Of a stretch of 64,000 bases of DNA, positions 1 to 8,549 are shown piece by piece. The stretch lies in the NCBI RefSeq assembly GCF_000968685.2, contig NZ_LAKD02000052.1, positions 1 through 64,000 of the forward strand, read 5' to 3'. This DNA comes from Streptomyces antioxidans (GTDB lineage: Bacteria; Actinomycetota; Actinomycetes; Streptomycetales; Streptomycetaceae). Positions within the stretch are counted from its first letter, which is position 1. Each line of letters begins with the position of its first letter. The notes beneath the pieces are model-generated. The model did not search any database. It was not told where the DNA came from and worked only from the letters and a program-made list of their open reading frames with translations. The position numbers and the translations under genes are program-made.

Positions 1-28
1 GGCGACGACCCAACTCAAGACCAGCTCA

Positions 29-589
29 CTAGCCCGATTTCGCCGGGCAGCCGTCGACATGGTCGTCCACCACCCCCACCGCCTGGAGATAGGCGTAGAC
101 GATCGTGGTGCCGACGAAGGTGAACCCACGGCGTTTGAGGTCCTTGGCGATGCGGTCGGACAGCTCGGTACGGCCCGGCAGCGCATCGCCCGGCGCCGGG
201 TGATTCACCACGGGCGCGCCGTTCACCCAGTCCCACAGGTAGCTGTCGAACGAGCCGAAGGCCTCCCGCACCTGGAGGAAGGCGCGGGCGTTCGTCACCG
301 TCGACGCGACCTTCAGCCGGTTGCGGATGATGCCCTCGTCCGCGAGCAGTTCGTCCAGCTTCGGCTGGCCGTAGGAGGCGATGACCGTGGGGTCGAACCC
401 GTCGAGCGCACGGCGGTAGTTCTCCCGCTTGTTCAGCACCGTCGACCAGGACAGCCCCGCCTGCGCCCCCTCCAGGAGCAGCATTTCGAACAAGTGCTGA
501 TCGTCGTGCGAGGGGCGGCCCCACTCCGTGTCGTGGTACGTCCCCAGCGCCGCTGAGCTCAGCGCCCATGGGCAGCGAGGGTCGGTCAT
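29..589 (-). CDS. tag: DNA-3-methyladenine glycosylase I
   Basis: The 186-residue product has the usual size of Tag, which excises 3-methyladenine from alkylated DNA in the cytoplasm. Visible family blocks are YHDTEWGRP near residue 18 and GAQAGLSWSTVLNKRENYR near residue 40. The zinc-snap ligands typical of Tag are all present: Cys6, His19 and the C-terminal HVDGC pair. The ATG at 589 overlaps the stop codon of zwf (ATGA), so this is the last gene of the tkt-gnd-zwf operon and is probably translationally coupled. Linking a base-excision enzyme to NADPH-producing genes could join repair with oxidative or alkylation stress, but that is inference. Identity is secure. Confidence 0.95.
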   Translation of the reverse strand: MTDPRCPWALSSAALGTYHDTEWGRPSHDDQHLFEMLLLEGAQAGLSWSTVLNKRENYRRALDGFDPTVIASYGQPKLDELLADEGIIRNRLKVASTVTNARAFLQVREAFGSFDSYLWDWVNGAPVVNHPAPGDALPGRTELSDRIAKDLKRRGFTFVGTTIVYAYLQAVGVVDDHVDGCPAKSG

Positions 590-2082
590 CCGCCGGTCCC
601 GGACGCCCCGGGAGACGCCCCCGAAGACGTTCCGAACGTGCCGGGCGACACCTCCGCCGGGTCCGGCAGATGCCACGCATACGGCGCGAGCAGTTCGCTG
701 ATGGCCGGTTCGGGCCCCCAGGAGCCACGGGCGTAGGGCTGGACCGGCGGTGGGTCCTCCAGGAGGCGGGCCGACGCGGCCCAGATGTGTTCGATGCCGC
801 TGGCCCGGGTGAACAGCGACTGGTCGCCCAGCATGGCGTCCAGGATGAGCCGTTCGTAGCCCTCGAGCCCGTTCTCCTCGCAGAACGACCCGGCGTAGCC
901 GAAGGCCATCGTGGCCGGTTCGAGCCGCATCGCCGGGCCCGGCTCCTTGGTGAGGAAGCGGGCGGCGATCCACCCGGGATCCCCGAAGTCGATCACGATC
1001 TTGTTGGCCCGGTTCTTCCCCTGGTCCGGGAGGTCGGTCGGGAACATCCTCAGCGGCGGCTCGCGCAGTCCGAGGGTGATCACCTGGCGGCCCTGTGCGA
1101 GGTTCTTGCCGGAGCGCAGATGGAACGGGACCCCGGCCCACCGCCAGTTGTCCACCTCCACCCGCAGCGCGGCGAACGTCTCGGTCGTCGAATCGGGCGC
1201 CACGCCCGGCTCGTCGCGGTAGCCCTCGTACTGGCCGCGCACGACGTCCCCGGGCTCGATCGGCCGCAGCGCCTCGAAGACCTTGTCCTTCTCGTCGCGC
1301 AACGGCTCGGCGGCGAGCGAGACCGGTGGTTCCATCGCCACGATGCCGAGCACCTGGATCAGATGGGTGACGATCATGTCCCGGAAGGCCCCGGTGCCCT
1401 CGTAGAAGTGGGCACGGCCCTCGAGGCCCAGCGTTTCGGGCACATCGATCTGCACATAACTGATGTGGTCCCGGTTCCAGCTGGGCTCGAACATGCCGTT
1501 GGCGAACCGGAGGGCGAGGATGTTGTCCACCGATTCCTTGCCGAGGAAGTGATCGATGCGGAAGACCCGGGATTCGTCGAAGACGGCGTTGATCGTCTCG
1601 TTGAGCGCCCGCGCCGACGCCAGATCGGTGCCGAAGGGCTTCTCCACGATCACCTTCGCGTTCTCGGCGAGGCCCGTATCGCCGAGCAGGCCGATGATGG
1701 ACCCGAACGCCGAGGGCGGAATGGCCAGGTGGAACAGCCGGCGGGACGGCCCGCCGAGGGATTCCTCCGCCGCCCGTACGGCCGCGAGCAGCGGGCCGGG
1801 GTCCTCGGGGTCGGCCGCGCCGAAGGACAGCGACTCCTCGAAGGTCTTCCACACCGGCCCGGTCGGCTTGGACCGTCCGAAGGCGGCGACCGCGTCATGC
1901 GCGAGGGTGCGGAACCCGTCATGGCTCATCGCGGAGCGGGCCGGGGTCGAGCCCACGATGCGGTAGCCGTCGGGGAGCAGACCCGCGGCGGCGAGGTGGA
2001 ACAGCCCGGGGAGCAGCTTGCGCTTGGCGAGGTCGCCGGTGGCGCCGAAGAGCACGATCACATGGTCGTCCGGTGCCGTCAT
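586..2082 (-). CDS. zwf: Glucose-6-phosphate 1-dehydrogenase
   Basis: This enzyme oxidises glucose-6-phosphate to 6-phosphogluconolactone, the NADPH-forming entry step of the oxidative pentose phosphate pathway. The 498 residues match family length. The N-terminal dinucleotide loop GATGDLAKRKLLPG lies near residues 14-28 and the catalytic signature RIDHFLGKE near 172-180. The ATG at 2082 overlaps the gnd stop by four bases (ATGA) and its own stop overlaps tag the same way. Longer open frame upstream runs through gnd in another frame and was not used. No opcA or lactonase gene lies beside it, unlike the usual actinomycete zwf-opcA-pgl order, so this is probably a secondary copy. Confidence 0.95.
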   Translation of the reverse strand: MTAPDDHVIVLFGATGDLAKRKLLPGLFHLAAAGLLPDGYRIVGSTPARSAMSHDGFRTLAHDAVAAFGRSKPTGPVWKTFEESLSFGAADPEDPGPLLAAVRAAEESLGGPSRRLFHLAIPPSAFGSIIGLLGDTGLAENAKVIVEKPFGTDLASARALNETINAVFDESRVFRIDHFLGKESVDNILALRFANGMFEPSWNRDHISYVQIDVPETLGLEGRAHFYEGTGAFRDMIVTHLIQVLGIVAMEPPVSLAAEPLRDEKDKVFEALRPIEPGDVVRGQYEGYRDEPGVAPDSTTETFAALRVEVDNWRWAGVPFHLRSGKNLAQGRQVITLGLREPPLRMFPTDLPDQGKNRANKIVIDFGDPGWIAARFLTKEPGPAMRLEPATMAFGYAGSFCEENGLEGYERLILDAMLGDQSLFTRASGIEHIWAASARLLEDPPPVQPYARGSWGPEPAISELLAPYAWHLPDPAEVSPGTFGTSSGASPGASGTGG

Positions 2083-3131
2083 CGCCCGCTCCCCCTCTCG
2101 GCCCCGGCCTCCTTCTCGGCGTGGCCGCCGAACTCGCTGCGCATGGCGGACAGCACCCGGTCGGCGAACTCGCCGAGGCCCCGGGACTGGAAGCGGTCGG
2201 TCAGCGCGGTGCTGATCACGGCGGCGGGTACGCCCTCGTCGATCGCGGCCCGTACCGTCCAGCGCCCCTCGCCGGAGTCGGAGACCCGCCCGGTGAACTC
2301 GTCCAGCTGCGGCGACCGGGCGAGTGCGTCGGCGGTGAGGTCGATGAGCCAGGAGCCCACGACCGAGCCGCGGCGCCACACCTCGGCCACCTCGCCGACG
2401 TCGATCTCGTACTGGTACGCCTCCGGCTCGCGCAGCGGGGTGGTCTCCGCGTCGGCGGCGCGCTTGCGCAGCCCGGCGTCCGCGTGGTCGATGATGCTGA
2501 GCCCTTCGGCGATCGCGGCCATCATGCCGTACTCGACACCGTTGTGGACCATCTTCACGAAGTGGCCGGCTCCGCTGGGGCCGCAGTGGAGATAGCCCTC
2601 GGGCGCGGTTCCGTCGGTGTGTCTGCTCGGTGTGGGCTCGGCGGATCCGGTACCGGGCGCGATGGTGCGGAAGAGGGGGCCGAGCCGGGTGACGGGCCCG
2701 TCCTCACCGCCGATCATCAGGCAGTAGCCGCGCTCAAGTCCCCAGACCCCGCCGGAGGTTCCGCAGTCCAGGTAGTGGATGCGGTGCGGGGCGAGCTGTG
2801 CCGCGCGGGTGATGTCATCGCGGTAGTAGGAGTTGCCACCGTCGATGATGGCGTCGTCCGGGTCGAGGAGCTCGGTGAGCTGGTCGAGGGTGGGCTGTAC
2901 GACGGCGGCGGGCAGCATGAGCCAGACGGCCCGTGGCCGCTCCAGCTTCGCCACCAGGTCGCCGAGCGAGCGGGCGGCGACGGCGCCCTCGCCCGTCATG
3001 TCCCGTACGGCGCTTTCGTTGACGTCGTAGACCACACAGCGGTGGCCGTCGCGCATCAGCCGGCGCACGAGGTTCGCGCCCATCCGGCCGAGCCCGATCA
3101 TGCCGAGTTGCATGGGGGTGTCGGTAGCCAT
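2079..3131 (-). CDS. gnd: 6-phosphogluconate dehydrogenase, short (NAD-preferring?) form
   Basis: The product (350 residues from this start) is the short form of 6-phosphogluconate dehydrogenase, which decarboxylates 6-phosphogluconate to ribulose-5-phosphate; the classic NADP form is about 470 residues. The Rossmann loop GLGRMGANL lies near residue 10 and the catalytic-lysine block GAGHFVKMVHNGVEYG near residue 180. An Asp after the second strand (VVYDVN) is the usual mark of NAD rather than NADP preference; this is inference. The ATG at 3131 has AGGAG five bases upstream. A second in-frame ATG at 3152 has its own AGGAA because the start region is duplicated (see repeat). The gene sits between tkt and zwf in one operon. 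Confidence 0.9.
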   Translation of the reverse strand: MATDTPMQLGMIGLGRMGANLVRRLMRDGHRCVVYDVNESAVRDMTGEGAVAARSLGDLVAKLERPRAVWLMLPAAVVQPTLDQLTELLDPDDAIIDGGNSYYRDDITRAAQLAPHRIHYLDCGTSGGVWGLERGYCLMIGGEDGPVTRLGPLFRTIAPGTGSAEPTPSRHTDGTAPEGYLHCGPSGAGHFVKMVHNGVEYGMMAAIAEGLSIIDHADAGLRKRAADAETTPLREPEAYQYEIDVGEVAEVWRRGSVVGSWLIDLTADALARSPQLDEFTGRVSDSGEGRWTVRAAIDEGVPAAVISTALTDRFQSRGLGEFADRVLSAMRSEFGGHAEKEAGAERGSGR

Positions 3132-3168
3132 GTGCTCTCCTGTCGCAGCCATGTGCGTTCCTGTCGCG
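3127..3168. repeat. Tandem 21-bp duplication of the gnd start and RBS
   Basis: Two adjacent 21-base units (3127-3147 and 3148-3168) match at 18 of 21 positions. Each carries, on the minus strand, a Shine-Dalgarno-like AGGA and an ATG. Because 21 is a multiple of three, both ATGs are in the gnd frame, so translation could begin at 3152 or 3131. Confidence 0.85.
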
Positions 3169-3179
3169 TCACTGCCCGC

Positions 3180-5228
3180 TCAGCCCGAGGCCACCAGCTC
3201 GCGCGCCACCTGGGCCACGCGCTCCGGGGTGAATCCGAACTTGGTGAGCAGCTGTTTGAGGGGTGCGGAGGCACCGAAGGTGTGCATGCCGACGATGGCC
3301 CCGTCCGGGCCGACGTACCGGTCCCAGCCGAGGGTGGAGCCCTCCTCCACCGCCACCCTGCGGGTGACCGCGGGTGGCAGCACCCGGTCGCGGTACTCGC
3401 GCGGCTGACGGTCGAAAAGCTCCCAGCACACCATGCTCACCACGCGGGACGCGATGCCCTCGGCGGTCAGCTCCTCGTGTGCGGCCAGGGCCAGCGCCAC
3501 CTCGGAACCGGTGGCGAGCAGGATCACCTCGGGCTCGCGCCGGTCCGCGTCCGCCAGGACGTAGGCACCCCACGCGACGCCGCTGGCCGCGCCGAGCCGG
3601 GTGCGGTCGAGGGTGGGCAGGGGCTGGCGGGAGAGCACCAGCGCGGCCGGTGACCGGCGGAGACCGGCGACCACCCGCCACGTCTCGGCGACCTCGTTCG
3701 CGTCGGCGGGGCGGAACACCAGCAGCCCGGGCGTGGCGCGCAGCCCCGCGAGCTGTTCGACGGGCTGGTGGGTGGGTCCGTCCTCGCCGACCCCGATGGA
3801 GTCGTGGGTGAAGATGTGCACGGTGGGGATCTCCATCAGCGCGGAGAGGCGAATGGCCGCCTTGGCGTAGTCGGAGAAGATCAGGAACCCGGACCAGTAC
3901 GGACGGAGCTTCGTCAGCGCCATTCCATTGGCCACCGCGGCGGCCGCGTGCTCCCGGACACCGAAGTGCAGATTGCGCCCGGCGCGGTCGTACGGCTGGA
4001 AGTCGCCCGCACCGCCGAAGGTGAGCAGGGTCTTGGTCGACGGCGCCAGGTCGGCGGATCCGCCGAGCACCCAGGGCACCGCCTTGGCCACCGCGTTCAG
4101 CACCTGGCCGGAGGAGTCGCGGCTGGCCAGGCCCTTCGGATCGGCGGGGAAGGAGGGCAGCGCGGTCTCCCAGCCGTCCGGCAGCTCACGGCGCTGGATC
4201 CGCTCCAGCTCGTCGGCGAGCTCGGGGTACGCGCCGCGGTAGGCGTCGAACGTCTTCTCCCAGTGGCTGCGCAACTGGGCGCCGCGCGCGCCGATGCCCC
4301 GTGCGAACCAGTCGGGCACCCCGTCGGGGATGTGGAAGTCGGCGTCGGGCGGCAGGCCGAGGGCGCGCTTGGTGGCCCTGACCCCCTCCGGTCCGAACGG
4401 CGCCCCGTGTGCTTTCGGTGAGTCCTCGACCGGCGAGCCGTATCCGATGTGGCTGTGGACGAGGATCAGGGTCGGACGCTCGGCCTCGGCCCGGAAGGAG
4501 TGGAAGGCGCGGCCGATCCGGCCCAGGTCGTTGGCGTCGGCCACGGTGGTCACGTTCCAGCCGTAGGCCAGGAAGCGGGCGGCCAGGTCCTCGGTGAAGG
4601 TGATGTCGGTGTGGCCCTCGATGGTGACCCGGTTGGAGTCGTAGATCCAGCACAGGTTGGACAGCCGGAGGTGTCCGGCGAGCGAGGCCGCCTCGGAGGA
4701 GACACCCTCCATCATGCAGCCGTCCCCGGCGAGCGCGTACACATCGAAGTCGAAGAGCGTGAAGTCGTCGCGGTTGTACCGCGCCGCCAGCCACTGACCG
4801 GCGATCGCCATGCCGACGGAGGTGGCGACGCCCTGGCCGAGCGGTCCCGTGGTCGTCTCCACGCCGCTCGTCCAGCGGTACTCGGGGTGGCCGGGGCAGC
4901 GCGAGCCGAGCTGCCGGAAGGACCTCAGGTCGTCGAGGGTCACCGCAGGACGCCCCAGCACCTCGTACTCGGGGTCGACCGTGCGCACACCGGTCAGCTG
5001 CAGCAGCGACCAGAGCAGGGCGGAGGCATGGCCCTCGGAGAGCACGAAGCGGTCGCGGTTCGGCCAGATCGGATCGGCGGGATCGAAGCGCAGAAACCGC
5101 TGCCACAGCGCGTACGCGACGGGCGCCATCCCCATCGGCGTTCCGGGGTGTCCCGAATTCGCCTTCTGGATCGCGTCCATGCACAGTCCGCGGATCGTGT
5201 TCACCGACAGGGTGTCCAGGTCGGTCAT
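3180..5228 (-). CDS. tkt: Transketolase
   Basis: Thiamine-diphosphate enzyme of the non-oxidative pentose phosphate pathway, moving two-carbon ketol units between sugar phosphates. The 682 residues include SGHPGTPMGMAP near residue 25, the acceptor-loop block GHPEYRWTSGVETTTGPLGQ near 110 and the ThDP/metal motif GDGCMMEG followed by WIYDSNRVTIEG. The ATG at 5228 is preceded by GGAGG at a somewhat long spacing; an in-frame ATG at 5285 would add 19 unconserved residues. It is the first gene of the operon, 48 bases before gnd. It looks nearer to the broad bacterial TktA type than to the main Streptomyces transketolase as I remember it. Confidence 0.94.
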   Translation of the reverse strand: MTDLDTLSVNTIRGLCMDAIQKANSGHPGTPMGMAPVAYALWQRFLRFDPADPIWPNRDRFVLSEGHASALLWSLLQLTGVRTVDPEYEVLGRPAVTLDDLRSFRQLGSRCPGHPEYRWTSGVETTTGPLGQGVATSVGMAIAGQWLAARYNRDDFTLFDFDVYALAGDGCMMEGVSSEAASLAGHLRLSNLCWIYDSNRVTIEGHTDITFTEDLAARFLAYGWNVTTVADANDLGRIGRAFHSFRAEAERPTLILVHSHIGYGSPVEDSPKAHGAPFGPEGVRATKRALGLPPDADFHIPDGVPDWFARGIGARGAQLRSHWEKTFDAYRGAYPELADELERIQRRELPDGWETALPSFPADPKGLASRDSSGQVLNAVAKAVPWVLGGSADLAPSTKTLLTFGGAGDFQPYDRAGRNLHFGVREHAAAAVANGMALTKLRPYWSGFLIFSDYAKAAIRLSALMEIPTVHIFTHDSIGVGEDGPTHQPVEQLAGLRATPGLLVFRPADANEVAETWRVVAGLRRSPAALVLSRQPLPTLDRTRLGAASGVAWGAYVLADADRREPEVILLATGSEVALALAAHEELTAEGIASRVVSMVCWELFDRQPREYRDRVLPPAVTRRVAVEEGSTLGWDRYVGPDGAIVGMHTFGASAPLKQLLTKFGFTPERVAQVARELVASG

Positions 5229-5456
5229 GGCGACGCCGCCCTCCGTGCGCTCGATGGATGTCTGCGAAGCCTGGCTGGGTGTCATCGGACCGGGGGCGCT
5301 CCGGGGGCGCTGCCTCCGTCATTTCCACGGCACCACCAACACCGCGGCCCCGCAACTGGCCGCCTCCGGTGCCACCGCGCACCCTGGAGTCAGGCGGCCC
5401 GCGCCCATGGACCACCCGCACCCTCGTGCAGCCGCGGAACCGGAGGAGAACGTGTG

Positions 5457-6131
5457 ATGGCCGGACCGATAGCGGTGCTCTTCGACATCGACGAAACCCT
5501 GGTCCACACCGGGGGCTCGGGGGCCAGGAGCTGGGCCTGGGCCTTCGACCGGCTGCACGGCGTGGCCGCCGACATCGGACAGCACACCTCGGCCGGGGAG
5601 ACGGATCCACAGGTCGGCCGGGAGACGTTCCGGGCCGTGCTCGGCCGTGAGCCCAGTCACGATGAGTTGGCCCGCCTGTACGCCGCGTATCTGTGGCACC
5701 TCTCGGAGGACGTCCGGACCTCGGAGGGGTACCGGGTGATGGACGGTGTCGAGGACACCCTGCGGCGGATCACGGACGCGGGGGTCATCCTCGGGCTCAT
5801 CTCCGGCGCGATGGAGGGCGCGGCCCGGATCAAGATGGAACCGGGCGGTCTCGGCCGCTATTTCGTGTTCGGCGCCTACGGCTCGGACTCCCCGGACCGG
5901 GCGGAGATCACCCACCTGGCGATGGCCAAGGCCGCCCGGCTCCACGGGCACGATCTGGGCCGCTCCGATGTGTATGTGGTCGGGGACACCCCTCGCGACG
6001 TCGAGGCCGCGCGCGCCGCGAACGCGACGGCGGTGGGGGTCGCGAGCGGCCACTACTCCGTGGAACGGCTGCGTGCCGCGGAGGCCGACCATGTGCTTCC
6101 GTCGCTGACCGAGCCGTTCCCGCACATGTGA
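5457..6131 (+). CDS. HAD-family phosphatase
   Basis: A 224-residue haloacid-dehalogenase-type hydrolase. Motif I is FDIDETL near residue 8 (nucleophile Asp, acid/base Asp), the Ser/Thr of motif II lies in GLISGA, and motif IV is VVGDTPRDVEAARAA near residue 180. A helical cap occupies roughly residues 20-95, as in phosphoglycolate phosphatase and beta-phosphoglucomutase relatives; the substrate cannot be told from sequence. GGAGGAG eight bases before the ATG at 5457 decides the start. It diverges from tkt across about 230 bases and precedes a sensor kinase on the same strand. Confidence 0.88.
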   Translation: MAGPIAVLFDIDETLVHTGGSGARSWAWAFDRLHGVAADIGQHTSAGETDPQVGRETFRAVLGREPSHDELARLYAAYLWHLSEDVRTSEGYRVMDGVEDTLRRITDAGVILGLISGAMEGAARIKMEPGGLGRYFVFGAYGSDSPDRAEITHLAMAKAARLHGHDLGRSDVYVVGDTPRDVEAARAANATAVGVASGHYSVERLRAAEADHVLPSLTEPFPHM

Positions 6132-6187
6132 GGGGGGTTCTCGGCTCCTGGCAGACTGTCCCGGGAAACGCCGTCCCGGGAGGCGCC

Positions 6188-7678
6188 ATGAAGCTGTCCA
6201 CCCGCGTCGCGCTCGCGGTCGGTGTGAGCGTGCCGCTGCTGGTGCTGGCCTCCGGCTGGCTGCTGGTGCGTCTGGTCGGCGACGACCTGCGCACCCACCA
6301 GAGCTCCCAGTTGCGCGCTCGCGCCACGGTCGTGGCCAAGAACGCCAAGGCGTACCTCGATGTCGCCGGGACCGATCACCCGGTCATGGAGAACGCCCGG
6401 CAGCGGCGGCTGGTCAACTCCGCGCGGGACGTGGGCATCCGGCTGACCGCGCCCGGGGAAACGATCTCGGCCGGTCCGCAGCCCGATCCGTTCCCCTCGC
6501 TGCCCCGCGACGCCCCGAGGCCGGTCACCGTGACCTCCGGTGACACGGAGTGGCTGGTGCTGTCGCTGCGGGTCGGTGCCGCGAAGGCGGGCGACACCCC
6601 GAATCTGTGGCTGTTCTCGCCGGACAGCGCCGAGGAGGAGCTGGCGCTGGTGCGCCAACGGGTCGTGTTCGGGGCGCTGTTGGCCGCTCCCCTGGCCGGG
6701 GCCACCAGCTGGGTCATCGCCGCCCGGGCGGTCCTGCCACTGCGGCGGTTGCAGCGGCGCACCAGCGGCCTGGACCCCCGGACCAGCGCCGTACGCCTGG
6801 AGCACACGCCGACCCGTATCGGCGAGGTCGACGACCTGGCGTACACCCTGCAGACGGTGCTCGCCCGCTACGACGAGCAGGTCGAACGCACCGGGGAGGC
6901 GCTGGCCACCGCCCGCGCCTTCGCCGCGACCGCGTCCCACGAGCTGCGCACCCCGCTGATGAGCATGCGCACCAATATCGACATCCTCGCCGACCACCCC
7001 GGACTGGACCCCGTCGACCGGGCGGAGGTGATCGAGGACCTGGGGCGCGAACACACCCGGCTGCTGGGGCTGCTGGTGATGCTCAGGGCGCTCGCGCAGG
7101 GCGATCTGGTCGAGGCGGACGCGTTCGCGTCGCTGGACCTCACCGAGGTGCTGGACGCGTCCGTCGCCGACCTGCGGCGCACCCATCCGGACGCCGAGGT
7201 GTCCGTGCGCACCACTCCGGGGCTGCTGGTGCACGGCTGGGGGGAGGGGCTGCGCTCGGCGGTGGACAACCTGCTGGCCAATGCCCGGACCCACGGCCGC
7301 GCCACCGACGGCACGGCCCATATCGAGGTGACCCTGTGCCACTCCGGCGACCCGCGGGAACCGCTGGCCGTGCTCACCGTGGACGACCACGGCCCGGGCA
7401 TCCCACCGGAGCGCCGCGAGGAGGTCTTCCAGCGGTTCCGGCGCGGCCCGGACAGCCCCGGCTCCGGCCTCGGACTGACCCTGGTCGCCCAGCAGATCGC
7501 CCTGCACCGGGGCCGGATCACCGTACGGGACCGGCCCGACCGACGCCCCGGCACCCGCTTCGAGGTGCGGCTGCCGGTCACCGGCGTCCGGGACGTGGAG
7601 AGCACCCTGCCACTGCTGCGGCGGGACTGGCTGACCGGCAGCCATCCGCTGACGACGACGTCCGACACGCGGGGGTGA
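6188..7678 (+). CDS. Membrane sensor histidine kinase (orphan)
   Basis: A 496-residue two-component kinase. One membrane segment spans about residues 8-30, an extracytoplasmic sensor of about 130 residues follows, and a second segment near 160-182 leads into a HAMP linker. The phosphoacceptor is His251 in the H-box SHELRTPLMSM. The N-box (VDNLLANARTHG), G1 (DDHGPGIPPERR) and G2 (GSGLGLTLVAQQI) boxes are intact, so it should be active. No response regulator lies on either side, unlike most Streptomyces kinase genes, so its partner is elsewhere or was lost. GGGAGG sits just before the ATG. The ligand is unknown. Confidence 0.92.
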   Translation: MKLSTRVALAVGVSVPLLVLASGWLLVRLVGDDLRTHQSSQLRARATVVAKNAKAYLDVAGTDHPVMENARQRRLVNSARDVGIRLTAPGETISAGPQPDPFPSLPRDAPRPVTVTSGDTEWLVLSLRVGAAKAGDTPNLWLFSPDSAEEELALVRQRVVFGALLAAPLAGATSWVIAARAVLPLRRLQRRTSGLDPRTSAVRLEHTPTRIGEVDDLAYTLQTVLARYDEQVERTGEALATARAFAATASHELRTPLMSMRTNIDILADHPGLDPVDRAEVIEDLGREHTRLLGLLVMLRALAQGDLVEADAFASLDLTEVLDASVADLRRTHPDAEVSVRTTPGLLVHGWGEGLRSAVDNLLANARTHGRATDGTAHIEVTLCHSGDPREPLAVLTVDDHGPGIPPERREEVFQRFRRGPDSPGSGLGLTLVAQQIALHRGRITVRDRPDRRPGTRFEVRLPVTGVRDVESTLPLLRRDWLTGSHPLTTTSDTRG

Positions 7679-7737
7679 GGAGGTCCCGGCGTACGACGCG
7701 CGGGGTGAGGACGGCGTCGCCGGTTCCCCGGGGCCGC

Positions 7738-7885
7738 TCAGCCGCTCAGTTCCGCCAGCAGTTCCCCCGTACGGGCCCGCTCCTCGGGCGGGCCGAGCGG
7801 CGAGGCGATCAGCTCGGTCACCCCCGCGTCGGCCAGCGCGCGCAGCCCGCGCCCGACGGTGGCCTCGTCACCGGACCAATAGTCC
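7738..7885 (-). pseudogene. 3' remnant of an LLM-class F420/flavin-dependent oxidoreductase
   Basis: On the minus strand about 45 codons read like the extreme C-terminus of luciferase-like oxidoreductases: GDEATVGRGLRALADAGVTE and then ASPLGPPEERARTGELL, ending in a stop at 7738. The open frame continues to 7926, but the codons beyond about 7885 no longer resemble the family and the rest of the roughly 300-codon gene is absent. It lies directly upstream of a TetR gene, a common partner of such oxidoreductases, so a deletion probably removed the enzyme and kept its regulator. Confidence 0.55.
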
Positions 7886-7946
7886 GTTCTCCTCCGCAAG
7901 CTATGGGGCTCCTGGTCCGATGACAACAGCCCACAGGTGAAGTGCC

Positions 7947-8549
7947 GTGGCCGAGGCCCGAACCGAGCGTGCCGGGCGCGCCGAGCGCGCCGACGCCGTG
8001 CGCAATCGGCGGGCGATCCTGCGTGCGACCGAGGAGCTGCTGACCAGCGGCGGCGCGGAACATGTCTCGCTGGACAAGGTCGCGGCCGCAGCCGGGGTCG
8101 GCAAGGGCACCGTCTTCCGCCGGTTCGGCAGCCGTACGGGGCTGTTCCAGGCGCTGCTGGCGGAGCGCGCGGCCCAACTCCTGTACGCCATCCACCAGGA
8201 GGCCGCCCCGCTCGGCACCGACGCCCCGCCCTGCGAGCGGCTGCTCGCCTTCCTCGGAGCGCTGGCCGATCTCTCCCGGCGGCATTTCGCGCTGATCGCC
8301 GCGCGTGAACGCGCCTGCGCGGACGACGAGTTCGCCGACCCCACCTACCAGGGCTGGCACACCCATGTCCGCGGGCTGATCCAGCACGTCAGGCCGGAGC
8401 TGGACGCCGACTTCCTGGCCCATATGCTGCTCGCCGCGTTCGACGGAGAGCTGGTGCGGCGGCTGACGGCGGAGGGGGACCGGCCGCGCTACCGCCAGTC
8501 GGTCCGGGACATGGCGGACCTGATGCTGGGCCCGCTCGACAGGCTATGA
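7947..8549 (+). CDS. TetR/AcrR-family transcriptional regulator
   Basis: A 200-residue regulator with an N-terminal helix-turn-helix at about residues 20-66 (recognition region VGKGTVFRRFGSR) and a C-terminal ligand-binding half with no recognisable specificity. The GTG at 7947 is used; no strong ribosome-binding site is visible. It is divergent from the oxidoreductase remnant and convergent with the FMN reductase gene, whose end it overlaps by six bases. It probably once controlled the lost oxidoreductase. Confidence 0.88.
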   Translation: MAEARTERAGRAERADAVRNRRAILRATEELLTSGGAEHVSLDKVAAAAGVGKGTVFRRFGSRTGLFQALLAERAAQLLYAIHQEAAPLGTDAPPCERLLAFLGALADLSRRHFALIAARERACADDEFADPTYQGWHTHVRGLIQHVRPELDADFLAHMLLAAFDGELVRRLTAEGDRPRYRQSVRDMADLMLGPLDRL

